DNA from: an uncultured bacterium
GTDB lineage: Bacteria > Cyanobacteriota > Vampirovibrionia > Gastranaerophilales > Gastranaerophilaceae
DNA: 64,000 nucleotides
Assembly: GCA_948684385.1 (NCBI GenBank)
Contig: CAPQCU010000001.1
Span: forward strand, 62,001 to 126,000
Direction of reading: 5' to 3'
Position 1 is the first letter of the stretch. Each line of letters opens with the position of its first letter. Made by a program: the position numbers and the translations under genes. Below the pieces are notes generated by a model. It searched no databases. It had not been told where the DNA came from and saw only the letters and a list, made by a program, of their open reading frames with translations. Below, one piece after another: positions 1 to 8,702 of this stretch.

Positions 1-1832
1 CCTGATACAGCTGTTCTTGTAAAGTCGATTGGAGCTTTAACAGTATCAACAACTACGTCTCCAACGCTTCTGCCTGCAGCTGCAAACTGACCCTGGAATG
101 CTTCACCGAGAGCAATACCTGTACCTGAAGCTACGTCTTCTAAAGCGTTACCTAAGTTAGACAACATACCGCCTGTAGTTCTACCAACGATACCTAACAT
201 CTGACCGCCCCATGTAAGAGGTGCTGTTACAATTCTTGAAACAATGTTCGGTGTATTAGATTTGTTGATTTCAGCGTTAAGAATTTGTCTTGGAAGAGTT
301 GCTTTGCAGCCGTTGTTTTCGATATCAGTAAACGCAAGTTTTAAAGCACCTTTCTGACATCCTGAAGGTCTTACAACTTCAACAACCTTACCGTGTACGT
401 TTGAACCGCAAGGGAATAGCTGACCGTTAATTGTAACATCTTCTAATGTCTTAGCTGCAAATCTCTGACCTACGTGTGAAGACTTAGCACTTACCTGATC
501 CTTGAACTTCAACTGAAGTGTAGGGATTTTAACAAGTTCTTCGTTTTCGATAAATGCCTTCTTGTCAACAGGACACATAGGGCAATCGTTGTTAGCAGTT
601 ACAGGGTTCTTATCGATACCTGCTGCTACACGAACGTTTTGTAACATAGCTGCGATATCAGCACGTGAAGCATCTCTAAACGGTGCAATCATGTTAGGAT
701 TTGGTGAATTATTTAAAGCACCTTTATCCAATGCGATTGCGATAGGAATCTGTGCCCATTCAGGAACTGTGTTACCATCAGAGTATCTTGATAAGATTTC
801 CTGAGCTTTGCACTTGTCGATTGAAGGGCAAGGAATACCTTTTGATAAAGCACATAAAGCTTCTGCTCTTGTTACGTTATGGTTAGGCAGGAATTTGCCA
901 TCCGGATAACCTTTGAGCAAATCCTGATGAACCGCAGTTGTGATTGCAGAGTTTGCCCAGTGGTTAGTAGGAACATCTGAGAACAATTTTTCAGGAGCCT
1001 GAGCGTACATGTTTTTGTCAAAACCTTTTACAAGCATTGTAGCAAATTCAGCACGTGAAATGTTTTTAGACGGTTTGAATAATCTGTCCGGATAACCGAC
1101 TACAACATCGTTTGTAGCAAGTTTATCGATTTCACAAGAAGCCCAGTATCCGTCCGGAACGTCAGGGAACATTTGCAAGCCTGCTGCGGCACCTGTCATG
1201 TTGTTAAAAGAGCTGAATGGTGACAAATCAAAAGGGACTAATGTCTTTTTGATTGCCTGTCTTGAGTTTGCAGTACCCATTTGAATAGGGCAACCTGCGC
1301 CGTCAATTGTAGCTTCGTCTCTTACAATCGGAGCACCATTGTGTCTTGGCATATCATTTAAGCAAGGAATATTTGCTGCCGCACCTGTCATTGAGCCGTC
1401 AGAAGCAATTGTTGAGCCCATAGTACCTGAGCTTAAGCGTCCTAAATCTCTGTTAACAGTAAAGCCTTCTGCTTTGTAAGAATAGTCGTTTTGTGTACCA
1501 ATAAGGTTGTTGTATCCGTACACAGCGTTCGGATATGAATAAACTTGTTTCATATCTTGTTTTGCAACTTCTTTAACTCCCGGGCAAAGAGCGCAAGACG
1601 GGATTGGGTCAGGTTCACATTGAGGAGCTGCACCGCATCCGCAGTCCGGTTCCATTGGAGTTTCACAAGGGCAAGCAGCTCCTGTTACTTCCGGTAATTC
1701 ATTGCATCCGCAAGGAGTCTGTGTAACAACAGGACGCTCCTCGCAAGGGCATGCTGCCATTACCGTATTGAACGAACACGTTGCTATTCCAACGGCAATT
1801 GCAGCTGCCACAGTAAGTTTTCTAATCGTCAT
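1..1832 (-). CDS. SLH-domain envelope protein (3' end beyond the window)
   Basis: About 610 codons are open on the minus strand and run off the left edge without a stop. The start ATG (1832-1830) follows a strong AGGAGG ribosome binding site. A signal peptide (residues 1-27, ending VMA) is followed by a cysteine-rich stretch (about 28-85) with repeated CPC, CGC and CxxC motifs. Three S-layer homology repeats follow at about 218-270, 282-330 and 345-395, with FPDVP, FSDVP, GYPD and SRAEF/TRAEA motifs. SLH domains bind pyruvylated wall polymer; in cyanobacteria they tie outer-membrane proteins to peptidoglycan. The remaining C-terminal part is rich in Gly/Ala and resembles no family I recognise. 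Likely an abundant surface protein; the exact role is inferred. Confidence 0.9.
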   Translation of the reverse strand, partial: MTIRKLTVAAAIAVGIATCSFNTVMAACPCEERPVVTQTPCGCNELPEVTGAACPCETPMEPDCGCGAAPQCEPDPIPSCALCPGVKEVAKQDMKQVYSYPNAVYGYNNLIGTQNDYSYKAEGFTVNRDLGRLSSGTMGSTIASDGSMTGAAANIPCLNDMPRHNGAPIVRDEATIDGAGCPIQMGTANSRQAIKKTLVPFDLSPFSSFNNMTGAAAGLQMFPDVPDGYWASCEIDKLATNDVVVGYPDRLFKPSKNISRAEFATMLVKGFDKNMYAQAPEKLFSDVPTNHWANSAITTAVHQDLLKGYPDGKFLPNHNVTRAEALCALSKGIPCPSIDKCKAQEILSRYSDGNTVPEWAQIPIAIALDKGALNNSPNPNMIAPFRDASRADIAAMLQNVRVAAGIDKNPVTANNDCPMCPVDKKAFIENEELVKIPTLQLKFKDQVSAKSSHVGQRFAAKTLEDVTINGQLFPCGSNVHGKVVEVVRPSGCQKGALKLAFTDIENNGCKATLPRQILNAEINKSNTPNIVSRIVTAPLTWGGQMLGIVGRTTGGMLSNLGNALEDVASGTGIALGEAFQGQFAAAGRSVGDVVVDTVKAPIDFTRTAVS

Positions 1833-1888
1833 TTTTAACCTCCTTTTTCAATAGGTTGAGTAGATTTTGTATGTTATAAACCTTATCA

Positions 1889-1950
1889 GTTCCTAAATCA
1901 GGAACCGTTTAGCTTCGTGTTAGAATTACTAACTCCTAAATTATGGAGTT
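1889..1950. promoter_or_regulatory. Two inverted repeats upstream of the SLH gene
   Basis: GTTCCT/AGGAAC (1889-1905, 5-nt loop) and AACTCC/GGAGTT (1931-1950, 8-nt loop) are two short perfect hairpins 57 and 99 nt upstream of the SLH start. On the minus strand both contain TTTAGGA, so they may be a duplicated protein site or 5'-leader hairpins stabilising a highly expressed mRNA. The function is not shown by sequence. Confidence 0.4.
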
Positions 1951-2049
1951 TTTCAAAAATTAAAACATTGCCGGAAAAGAGAGTCCAATCGGGGGGTTAT
2001 ATATAATGCAGATAAAAGTCGCAGTACTTGATTTTTTGTTTCAATACAT

Positions 2050-2055
2050 TAAAAT
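2050..2055 (+). promoter_or_regulatory. -10 element of a leaderless promoter
   Basis: TAAAAT ends exactly 6 nt before the ATG at 2062. TTGATT lies 16 nt upstream as a possible -35, and no Shine-Dalgarno is present. Transcription would start at about the A of the ATG. Confidence 0.55.
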
Positions 2056-2061
2056 ATTTAT

Positions 2062-2781
2062 ATGATTAAGAAGAGCTTACTTATTCTTATTTTAGCCCTA
2101 TGCTTTACTCCTGCATTTGCAGAAGAGGACAGAGGCGGTCATGCCGGTACCCCGCCGGGGTTTTATGATGACATTAACCCCGAAGATTTAGAACGGCAGG
2201 AAGCTGAAACTCCGGATTTCCCGACTTTTATAGAAAATGAAGACGGAGGTTTTGTCCCCGTCTCACCAAAAGCTAAACCTACAAAAAATTATCCACAGAT
2301 TTATAATGATTTAGAAGTACCGACATTTTCGTACCTTCATAACATTGACCCTGACCAGTTTTACGACATGAAAGACACCACCTGGTCAACTTATCCGCTC
2401 TTGAGATTGATTTCTCCTATTTATTTTAAAAACATAACCATAGAGCCGGGGTATTATCTCTTAACTCCGCGCGAACAGGACGGAAAATGGTACATGTTAT
2501 TTAAACAAAACGGGATTGTTATGCACATAATCCCTGTGTATGAAAGGGATTACACGCCTGAAACTTTTTACGACGAGCATATCCCGAAACCAAAACTTAC
2601 TCCGTCACAGAAAGTTCACATGGGTTTTCTGGATTTAATCGGAAAAATTGACAGCACAAAACGAAAAGCTCCAACTCAAACTTATTTGGAAGTTAATGAT
2701 TTGGAGAACTATTTCGTATCTATTATTATTTATTATGGTTCGCACAAATATTCAACAATATTTAGGACGATTAAGCTTTAA
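2062..2781 (+). CDS. Secreted protein of unknown function
   Basis: 239 residues with a clear signal peptide (MIKKSLL, hydrophobic core, cleavage near AFA-EE at residue 20). The mature part is acidic and proline-rich at first, then has a compact region (about 90-160) containing IEPGYYLLTP and WYMLFKQNG stretches that look like a small beta domain. No catalytic motif is visible. It is divergent from the SLH gene with about 230 bp between them and convergent with the Na/Pi symporter. The start lacks a ribosome binding site but sits 6 nt after a -10 box. I do not recognise the family. Confidence 0.8.
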   Translation: MIKKSLLILILALCFTPAFAEEDRGGHAGTPPGFYDDINPEDLERQEAETPDFPTFIENEDGGFVPVSPKAKPTKNYPQIYNDLEVPTFSYLHNIDPDQFYDMKDTTWSTYPLLRLISPIYFKNITIEPGYYLLTPREQDGKWYMLFKQNGIVMHIIPVYERDYTPETFYDEHIPKPKLTPSQKVHMGFLDLIGKIDSTKRKAPTQTYLEVNDLENYFVSIIIYYGSHKYSTIFRTIKL

Positions 2782-2787
2782 TACCTT

Positions 2788-2836
2788 TCTCCCTCTCCTT
2801 AGGAGAGACCCCGAAGGGGCGAGGCTAGGGTGAGGG
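2788..2836. repeat. Compound hairpin between convergent genes
   Basis: CTCTCC-TTA-GGAGAG is directly followed by ACCCC-GAA-GGGG, and the outer flanks (CCCTCTCC and GGGTGAGGG) are near-complementary. This GC-rich block is unlike the AT-rich surroundings and lies between two convergent genes. It could act as a bidirectional terminator or be a REP-like dispersed element. Confidence 0.5.
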
Positions 2837-4612
2837 TTAATGTACCAATTCTGTTGACTTATTATGCCTTGAAACAGAATATCTTGATTTGTAATCCTCG
2901 TACTTGCTTACGAACTCCAAATCCTCATCCTTGTTTCTATGATTATATTCGTGCTTATCAATTGTACTATCCTGAAGCTGAATAACACTCGTTGCAATGT
3001 TTCCGCAATGCGCAGCAATTCTTCTCAAATCGTTTAACAAATCTGAGAACAAGAAACTTACATCCGCAGTGCAAAGCCCGTCTTTAAGCCTTTGAATATG
3101 GCGGTTTTTAACTTTCCTAATAATACGCTTAATAACCGCTTCAAGAGGTTCAACTTCCTGCGCAAGCTTAGCATTATCCGTCTTATAAGCTTCAAAAGAT
3201 ACCATAAAGATTTCAGAAACCGCATGAACAATAACTTTCAGCTCTTCAACCGCTTCGGCAGAAAGCTTCTTTTCGCTTTCTTTAAGCTTTTCAGCAATTT
3301 TAAGCATATAAGTAGCATGGTCTCCTATTCTTTCATAATCACCAATTGCAAGCAAAAGTTGTGAAATCTTATTACTATCTTCTTCAGTAAGCTCTTTTGC
3401 AGAAAGCTTAAGCATAAACGCATTTAGCTTATCTTCATAAGTATCAATCTTAATTTCATTATTCTTAATCTGCTCAGCTTTCTTTGAATGATAGCTTTTC
3501 AACATTTTTGTAGAGTTGATAAAATTAAACTCAACAATTTCAGCCATTTTAATCGTTTGTCTGTAGCATTCCGCAATAGCAAACGAAGGCGCAAGAAGAA
3601 GCCTGTCGTCAAGAAGCACGGATTTCCCTTTTTCTTTCTTATCAGGAACAACCGCAATCGCAGCTTTTTCAATAACTTTCATCAAAGGAAACGCTATTAC
3701 CGCAGCTAATATATTAAACGCAGTATGGCAAACCGCAATACCAACAGGGTTGATATCAGCCGGCATGAAGCTTATCGGAAAAAGCTTGTTCCAGATTAAA
3801 AGAACAGGTAAACAAATTGCTGCACCAAGCACATTATAAATTACATGAACAGCTGAAACTCGTTTTGCCGCAGTATTAACCCCGATTGCAGAGAGAACTG
3901 CAGAAATACAAGTTCCGATATTTTGTCCCATAATAATCGGAATTGCCATTCCATAAGTAATTCCTCCGACCATAGATAGAGCCTGCAAAATACCAAGTGA
4001 TGCAGCCGAGCTTTGAATAATCATTGTTACAACAAGACCCACAAGTACACCCAAAACAGGGTTTGTAAACGCAACAAGAGTTTGCCTGAAGCTTGGCATA
4101 TCAGCTAAAGGTGCCATTGAGCCTGACATAACTTCCATACCAAACATCAAAATCGCAAAACCCATAAGAACAGTACCGACATTTTTGCGCCTGTTACTTT
4201 TTGCAACCATTATCATAATAACGCCAATAAGCGCTAAAATAGGAGAAAAGGATTCAGGTTTTAATAATCTTATAAAGAAATTAGAACTCTGAATCCCTGA
4301 TAAACTTAATATCCAAGCTGTAATTGTAGTACCAACATTAGAACCGATTATAACACTTATCGTTTGAGATAATTTCATAATTCCGGAGTTAACGAGCCCT
4401 ACAAGCATAACCGTAACTGCTGAAGATGACTGAACCGCTGCTGTGATACCTGCTCCAAAAATCAAACTCTTAATAGGGTTAGACGTCACCTTTTTTAATA
4501 TCCGCTCTAAGCGTCCGCCTGCAATCTTTTCCAGTCCGGATGACATAATAGAAATTCCGTAAAGGAAAAACGCCAGTCCGCCGCAAAGCGTAAATATCGA
4601 GAATATATCCAT
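2837..4612 (-). CDS. Na/Pi cotransporter family protein with PhoU-like domain
   Basis: 591 residues. The N-terminal half (about 1-320) has the two inverted Na_Pi_cotrans repeats, each with its signature: QSSSAVTVML near residue 60 and IIQSSAASLG near 200. The C-terminal region (about 345-555) is helical and PhoU-like. NptA/YjbB-type proteins move phosphate with sodium across the inner membrane. The ATG at 4612 has an AGAAAGGT site upstream. The gene is monocistronic, and its stop is beside the compound hairpin at 2788-2836. Confidence 0.92.
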   Translation of the reverse strand: MDIFSIFTLCGGLAFFLYGISIMSSGLEKIAGGRLERILKKVTSNPIKSLIFGAGITAAVQSSSAVTVMLVGLVNSGIMKLSQTISVIIGSNVGTTITAWILSLSGIQSSNFFIRLLKPESFSPILALIGVIMIMVAKSNRRKNVGTVLMGFAILMFGMEVMSGSMAPLADMPSFRQTLVAFTNPVLGVLVGLVVTMIIQSSAASLGILQALSMVGGITYGMAIPIIMGQNIGTCISAVLSAIGVNTAAKRVSAVHVIYNVLGAAICLPVLLIWNKLFPISFMPADINPVGIAVCHTAFNILAAVIAFPLMKVIEKAAIAVVPDKKEKGKSVLLDDRLLLAPSFAIAECYRQTIKMAEIVEFNFINSTKMLKSYHSKKAEQIKNNEIKIDTYEDKLNAFMLKLSAKELTEEDSNKISQLLLAIGDYERIGDHATYMLKIAEKLKESEKKLSAEAVEELKVIVHAVSEIFMVSFEAYKTDNAKLAQEVEPLEAVIKRIIRKVKNRHIQRLKDGLCTADVSFLFSDLLNDLRRIAAHCGNIATSVIQLQDSTIDKHEYNHRNKDEDLEFVSKYEDYKSRYSVSRHNKSTELVH

Positions 4613-4843
4613 AATGTACCTTTCTAAGGGATGTCCAGCTATTTTTCATAATCATCCCATACACACAACAGTGTAACAGAAAAACATTTTTTTAAAAATT
4701 CTCATGTTGCGAAATATTTACAAATTTGAAAATTTTAAAACTTAATGTTACAATTCTTAACAATGCACGGTAAAAAAGTCAAATTTTTATTTATTAAATA
4801 CTTTATATATACATAAGAGATAAATAATTAAGAGAGGCTTTCA

Positions 4844-5005
4844 ATGACACCTGAGACAAGAAAGAGATTTACAGTTATTTCTAATCCTGAAATGGAACAG
4901 AAAAAAGAGAATAAAACTTCGTATCAAACTAATCCTTTGACAGAGAAGCTGATGAAATTTACTGAGAAAGAAAAATTTTCTGTAAAAGATTTGCTTCGAT
5001 GGTAA
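4844..5005 (+). CDS. 53-residue hypothetical protein
   Basis: ATG at 4844 follows AAGAGAGG with 6-7 nt spacing. The product is short, charged and lysine-rich (MTPETRKRFTVIS start, KDLLRW end), with no membrane segment. Its TAA stop is also the first three bases of the -10 box (TAAAAT) of the next gene, which starts 10 nt later. It is probably a real small gene because of the good ribosome binding site; the function is unknown. Confidence 0.55.
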   Translation: MTPETRKRFTVISNPEMEQKKENKTSYQTNPLTEKLMKFTEKEKFSVKDLLRW

Positions 5006-5008
5006 AAT
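5003..5008 (+). promoter_or_regulatory. Extended -10 of a leaderless promoter
   Basis: TGG-TAAAAT is an extended -10; TAAAAT ends 6 nt before ATG 5015. It overlaps the stop codon of the 53-residue gene, and no Shine-Dalgarno precedes 5015. Confidence 0.5.
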
Positions 5009-5014
5009 ACTATT

Positions 5015-5521
5015 ATGTATCAGATTAAAAACAGAATTTACCCCGCTTTTGACAAAACACAAAAAAGCGGGATTTGTAATTATTTAAGAGCATTAGTGAA
5101 ACAGAATTTAAGCTTATCTGCAGAAGAAATTCTTGACAAGTTTCTTGAAGATGAAAAGTATTATCTTGAGCTTGGAGCTTCAAGGTTTCCGTTTTTAGAA
5201 GATGTAATTGAAGAAAGAGATTTTCTAAAAGACACGGAAATGTACATTAAAGAATGCATTAAATATTACGAATACAAAGAAAAACAGCGCCCGATAATTG
5301 AAGCAAACAAAGAATTCGAGCGTAAAAAACGTAAGTTTTTGCAGGAAGTTAAGATGTCAAAAGAAGAGCCTACAAAAAAACAGCTTTACTATTATGACAG
5401 ATTGTGCAAAAAATATTCTATAGAGAAAAAAGATGTAAAAAAGTTATCCAAACTGGATTTAAGAAACGAGATTGAGAGTATTTTAAATGAACATTCAGAC
5501 GATTACAAAAATCTTGACTGA
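5015..5521 (+). CDS. Hypothetical protein upstream of prmC
   Basis: 168 residues, soluble, strongly charged and helical. The middle (about 85-125) is a lysine/glutamate-rich coiled-coil-like segment, and the C-terminus (KKYSIEKKDVKKLSKLDLRNEIESIL) resembles a small helical binding domain. It overlaps prmC by 35 nt, so the two are probably co-translated. No family is recognised. The start codon lacks a ribosome binding site but sits 6 nt after a -10 box. Confidence 0.7.
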   Translation: MYQIKNRIYPAFDKTQKSGICNYLRALVKQNLSLSAEEILDKFLEDEKYYLELGASRFPFLEDVIEERDFLKDTEMYIKECIKYYEYKEKQRPIIEANKEFERKKRKFLQEVKMSKEEPTKKQLYYYDRLCKKYSIEKKDVKKLSKLDLRNEIESILNEHSDDYKNLD

Positions 5522-6308
5522 CGCAGGAATTGAAGAAAGTGAAGCAAGAGTTGAAATTAAAATGCTTCTGGAGCATTTTTGTAATTTTACGGAAAAAGAC
5601 CGGATTATGGGAGCAGAACCTGACGAAGCAAAACTTAAACTTGTCAAAGACGCTGCTGTTTTGAGAGCTGAAACGCGAAAACCTATTCAATATCTTATCG
5701 GTGAAGCTTATTTTATGGGTGAGTATTTTAAGGTAACACCGGATGTTTTAATTCCAAGAGATGAGACTGAAATTCTTGTAAAGAAAGCGATTGAGCTGAT
5801 AGGAAATAACGCCGAAGTTTTAGATATCGGTACCGGCTCAGGATGCATTGCCTGCACAATTGCAAAACAAACAGGAGCTTATGTTTTAGGAGTTGATATC
5901 TCGTCAGACGCATTGAGAGTTGCGCTTGATAATGTTACAAAACTTGGCATAAATAACCGCGCAGTATTTAGAAAATCGGATTTGTTTTCAAAAGTAAGAG
6001 AAGAAGAAAAATTTGATATGATAATTTCCAACCCGCCTTATATTCCTTCTGATTTTCAATTTGAGCCGGAGGTTTTACACGAACCGAAACTGGCTCTGAT
6101 TGCAGGAGAAAACGGGCTTGAGTTTTACAGAAAAATTGTCAAACAAGCGCCGGAGTTTTTGAAACCGGATGGGTGGCTGCTATTTGAGCTTGGAATAGGT
6201 GAAGCTCAAGCTGTAAAAGAATTTATGCAAAAAGATTTTGAAGATATAAAAATAGAAAAAGATTTAGCGGGGATTGATAGAATAATTTATGGAAAAAGGC
6301 GCGGTTGA
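5487..6308 (+). CDS. prmC: Release factor glutamine methyltransferase PrmC
   Basis: 273 residues. PrmC (HemK) methylates the glutamine of the GGQ motif in peptide-chain release factors, using SAM. The N-terminal helical domain (1-75) is followed by a Rossmann methyltransferase fold with the SAM motif LDIGTGSGCIACTIA near 112-126 and the catalytic NPPY in IISNPPYIPSD near 181-184. Length is normal. It overlaps the preceding gene and ends in a strong intrinsic terminator that includes its own stop codon. Confidence 0.95.
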   Translation: MNIQTITKILTDAGIEESEARVEIKMLLEHFCNFTEKDRIMGAEPDEAKLKLVKDAAVLRAETRKPIQYLIGEAYFMGEYFKVTPDVLIPRDETEILVKKAIELIGNNAEVLDIGTGSGCIACTIAKQTGAYVLGVDISSDALRVALDNVTKLGINNRAVFRKSDLFSKVREEEKFDMIISNPPYIPSDFQFEPEVLHEPKLALIAGENGLEFYRKIVKQAPEFLKPDGWLLFELGIGEAQAVKEFMQKDFEDIKIEKDLAGIDRIIYGKRRG

Positions 6309-6330
6309 TAAATCAACCGCGCCTTCTCTT
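6298..6330 (+). terminator. Intrinsic terminator of prmC
   Basis: A 12-bp perfect stem (GGCGCGGTTGAT / ATCAACCGCGCC, 6298-6323) is followed by TTCTCTTTATT. The stop codon of prmC lies inside the left arm. Confidence 0.9.
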
Positions 6331-6332
6331 TA

Positions 6333-6452
6333 TTAATAATTCAAGAAATGTCTCAAAAGACACATCACGACTATCGCTATTACAACAAATACAATTATGC
6401 TTATTATACCGGAGCCGTGGGATTCTTTTAGAATATCTTTATCTTCGTTCAT
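6333..6452 (-). CDS. 39-residue single-pass membrane peptide
   Basis: ATG at 6452 has AAAGGAG 6-7 nt upstream. The product (MNEDKDILKESHGSGIIS start) has a charged N-terminus and one hydrophobic helix of about 17 residues (IISIIVFVVIAIVVMCLL), then RHFLNY. It lies downstream of oadG on the same strand, with a GGGGTAAATG repeat between them. It may be a small accessory membrane protein; no homology is claimed. Confidence 0.55.
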   Translation of the reverse strand: MNEDKDILKESHGSGIISIIVFVVIAIVVMCLLRHFLNY

Positions 6453-6473
6453 GTCAACTCCTTTCTTTTGTGG

Positions 6474-6556
6474 GGTGAGTCATTTCCTTTACCCCTTTTT
6501 CATCATTCTTCCCAGCCTGCAGGTTATACCTACCGGCCCTTACATTTACCCCTTTA
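6474..6556 (-). repeat. GGGGTAAATG-family repeat, about 1.5 copies
   Basis: The minus strand reads GGGTAGGGGTAAAGGGGTAAATG, then GGCCGGTAGG, ACCTGCAGGC and a second GGGGTAAAG. It starts at the stop codon of oadG. The same family occurs at 10916-11018, 23699-23760, 26862-27090, 40985-41112 and 45128-45262. Confidence 0.8.
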
Positions 6557-6559
6557 CCC

Positions 6560-6793
6560 CTACCCTCTTGCAACGGCACAAGCGATTGCTATTGCAATTT
6601 CTTCGTCGCTTGAAGCTGTCTTCTTCTTTGAAGTTTTAACTTCCGGAATTTCTTCAGGGAAGTATTTGTTTACTACTTTAAGAATTTTTTCATTGAGGTT
6701 CATTGCCCATATCATTATTGTAAGGAAAATAAAAACTGTTCCCATCCCAATAACCATGACAATAAAGCCTTCTTTAAAAAGCGTTAAATCCAT
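6560..6793 (-). CDS. oadG: OadG-family sodium-pump gamma subunit
   Basis: 77 residues. A single N-terminal membrane helix (VMVIGMGTVFIFLTIMIWAM, about 12-31) is followed by a charged linker and a short alanine-rich end (DEEIAIAIACAVA). This is the usual layout of the gamma subunit of biotin-dependent Na+-pumping decarboxylases (oxaloacetate or methylmalonyl-CoA type). The alpha and beta subunits are not in the window. AAGGAG precedes the start. The TAG stop lies at the junction with the GGGGTAAATG repeat. Confidence 0.8.
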   Translation of the reverse strand: MDLTLFKEGFIVMVIGMGTVFIFLTIMIWAMNLNEKILKVVNKYFPEEIPEVKTSKKKTASSDEEIAIAIACAVARG

Positions 6794-6843
6794 AGTTTTT
6801 CTCCTTATTTAATTGTCTAATCTGATATCTAAAGAGACAAATA

Positions 6844-7176
6844 CTAAGGAGCACGGATTAAAATTTCTGTGTTTAAGTCGGTTGATAAGTTATGAATGAA
6901 ACGTCCGTTTTGAACGGAATTTTTGTTTAAATTAACTTTTGGAGAAATCTGAGCTGAAGCAAGAGCGTTTCCGGATGAAAAGCTCTGAGTATCTCCGCTC
7001 TGAGCAATGCAGATTTCTGAGCCGCGCATATTTTCAGAAGTTAAGACAACTTTCTGATAACCGTTTTGAATATAGTTTATGTGTGAAGAGACTTCCTGCG
7101 GAGCGTTTTGAGTAGAAAAGCTCTGCAAGATTAGAAAAGATAAAAATATAAATAATATTTTAAAAAATATCTTCAC
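6844..7176 (-). CDS. Small secreted protein upstream of oadG
   Basis: 110 residues from a GTG start (7176-7174). A long hydrophobic signal peptide (1-22, ending QSFS) precedes a polar Ser/Asn-rich mature part of about 88 residues with no recognisable domain. A TAAAAT box ends 7 nt before the GTG and there is no Shine-Dalgarno. It is co-directional with oadG, about 50 nt apart, so it may form one transcript with it. Function unknown. Confidence 0.65.
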   Translation of the reverse strand: MKIFFKILFIFLSFLILQSFSTQNAPQEVSSHINYIQNGYQKVVLTSENMRGSEICIAQSGDTQSFSSGNALASAQISPKVNLNKNSVQNGRFIHNLSTDLNTEILIRAP

Positions 7177-7183
7177 AAAGAAT

Positions 7184-7189
7184 ATTTTA
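7184..7189 (-). promoter_or_regulatory. -10 element, probable leaderless promoter
   Basis: On the minus strand TAAAAT is followed by 7 nt (ATTCTTT) and the GTG start at 7176. Confidence 0.45.
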
Positions 7190-7248
7190 CTACAAATAAA
7201 GTTTTATGCTATACCCCAAATAGAGCGCTATGACTGTATAAATGGCGC

Positions 7249-7276
7249 TTGAAAAATTTGTTGTTAATAGTACAAT
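7249..7276 (+). promoter_or_regulatory. Promoter of pgi
   Basis: TTGAAA (7249-7254), 16-nt spacer, TACAAT (7271-7276), 35 nt before the pgi start. Confidence 0.6.
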
Positions 7277-7310
7277 TAATTTAGGGTATTAAGTTATAGG
7301 ATGATTTTAG

Positions 7311-8702
7311 ATGCTCAAATTGAACTTTAAAAACAGTGATTCTGCGATTATTGGAGAAGAGAACGGTTTAAACATTTATCAGGAATTTGAAAATTACAGA
7401 GAAACAATTTCTAACATAATTAAAAGTTTGAACCAGAGAAAAGATAAGCCGGGTCAATGGCTTCAGTGGATGAATTTGGGCTATAACGAAGAGACTGTTT
7501 GGTACGTAAAAGAATTTGCTTCTCTTGTAGAAAACAGGTTTGAAAATGTTCTTGTGCTTGGAATAGGCGGTTCAGCTTTAGGCGGTCTTGCTGTAACGGA
7601 AGCACTTCTGAAACCTTACTGGAACTTACTTACTCCTGAGCAAAGAAAAGGACTTCCAAGAATTTTCTTTCTTGATAACATTGACCCTGACAGTATTTCA
7701 GGACTTTTACAGGTACTTGATTTAAAGAAAACATTAGTAAATGTTATTACTAAATCAGGTGACACAGCCGAAACGATGTCACAGTTTATGATAATCAAAG
7801 ACCTTCTTGAAAAAGAACTTGGCGATAATTACAGACGAAATATCGTTGCAACAACTGACAAAAAAATGGGAATTTTGCGTCAGCTTGCCGATCAGGAAGG
7901 ATACAAAACTTTTTTTGTGCCTGATGATGTTGGCGGAAGATTTTCAGTTTTCTCTGCAGTCGGACTTTTACCGTTTGCGCTTGTCGGGCTTGACATTGAC
8001 CAGCTGATGAACGGGATTAAAGACATTGATTTAGAACTTAAAAACACTGATATTAATCAAAACATTGCAGCTCAAGGTGCTTTAATCCAGTATCTTCTTG
8101 ACACAAAAAAAGGTAAAAATCTTTCTGTTATGATGCCTTATTCAAGCAGACTAAAATATGTTTCTGACTGGTTCGTTCAGCTCTGGGCAGAGTCACTTGG
8201 TAAAGAGTTTAATAATAACGGAGAAAAAGTTAATATCGGCCCAACTCCGATTAAAGCGCTTGGAGCAACAGACCAGCATTCTCAAATCCAGCTTTACAAC
8301 GAAGGCCCGAATAATAAAATTATTACGTTCATTCGTGTTGAGAACTTCGACACAACTCTTGAAATCCCGCGTATTTTTGAATACACAGGTATCGGGTATT
8401 TAGGCGGAAAGACTATTAATGATTTGATTAATGCAGAAGCGGATTCTACAAGAGTTTCTCTTGCTGATTATTCCCGCCCTACAATGACGTTTTCGATTGA
8501 AAAAATTGATGAATACAATCTTGCCCAGCTTCTTTATATGCTGGAAGTTCAAACAGCGATTGCAGGCGAGCTTTATAACATAAATACATTTAACCAGCCG
8601 GGAGTAGAGCAGGCAAAGAATTACACTTATGCATTAATGGGTCGTGCAGGGTACGAAGAGTCTGCGCATTCGCTCCGCGAGAAAATGGAAGTGCGAAACT
8701 AA
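7311..8702 (+). CDS. pgi: Glucose-6-phosphate isomerase
   Basis: 463 residues. It interconverts glucose-6-phosphate and fructose-6-phosphate in glycolysis and gluconeogenesis. SIS-type sugar-binding motifs are visible: LVLGIGGSALGG (about 83-94) and NVITKSGDTAETM (about 145-157), and the family signature region GATDQHSQIQLYNEGP lies near 320. Length fits the shorter bacterial/cyanobacterial forms. AGGATGATTTTAG precedes the ATG. The gene is convergent with the MNT gene, whose stop overlaps its last 4 nt. Confidence 0.93.
   Translation: MLKLNFKNSDSAIIGEENGLNIYQEFENYRETISNIIKSLNQRKDKPGQWLQWMNLGYNEETVWYVKEFASLVENRFENVLVLGIGGSALGGLAVTEALLKPYWNLLTPEQRKGLPRIFFLDNIDPDSISGLLQVLDLKKTLVNVITKSGDTAETMSQFMIIKDLLEKELGDNYRRNIVATTDKKMGILRQLADQEGYKTFFVPDDVGGRFSVFSAVGLLPFALVGLDIDQLMNGIKDIDLELKNTDINQNIAAQGALIQYLLDTKKGKNLSVMMPYSSRLKYVSDWFVQLWAESLGKEFNNNGEKVNIGPTPIKALGATDQHSQIQLYNEGPNNKIITFIRVENFDTTLEIPRIFEYTGIGYLGGKTINDLINAEADSTRVSLADYSRPTMTFSIEKIDEYNLAQLLYMLEVQTAIAGELYNINTFNQPGVEQAKNYTYALMGRAGYEESAHSLREKMEVRN

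Noticed and set aside
562..804. Plus-strand reading frame inside the SLH gene
   Set aside because: Antisense shadow of a clearly coding minus-strand SLH protein.
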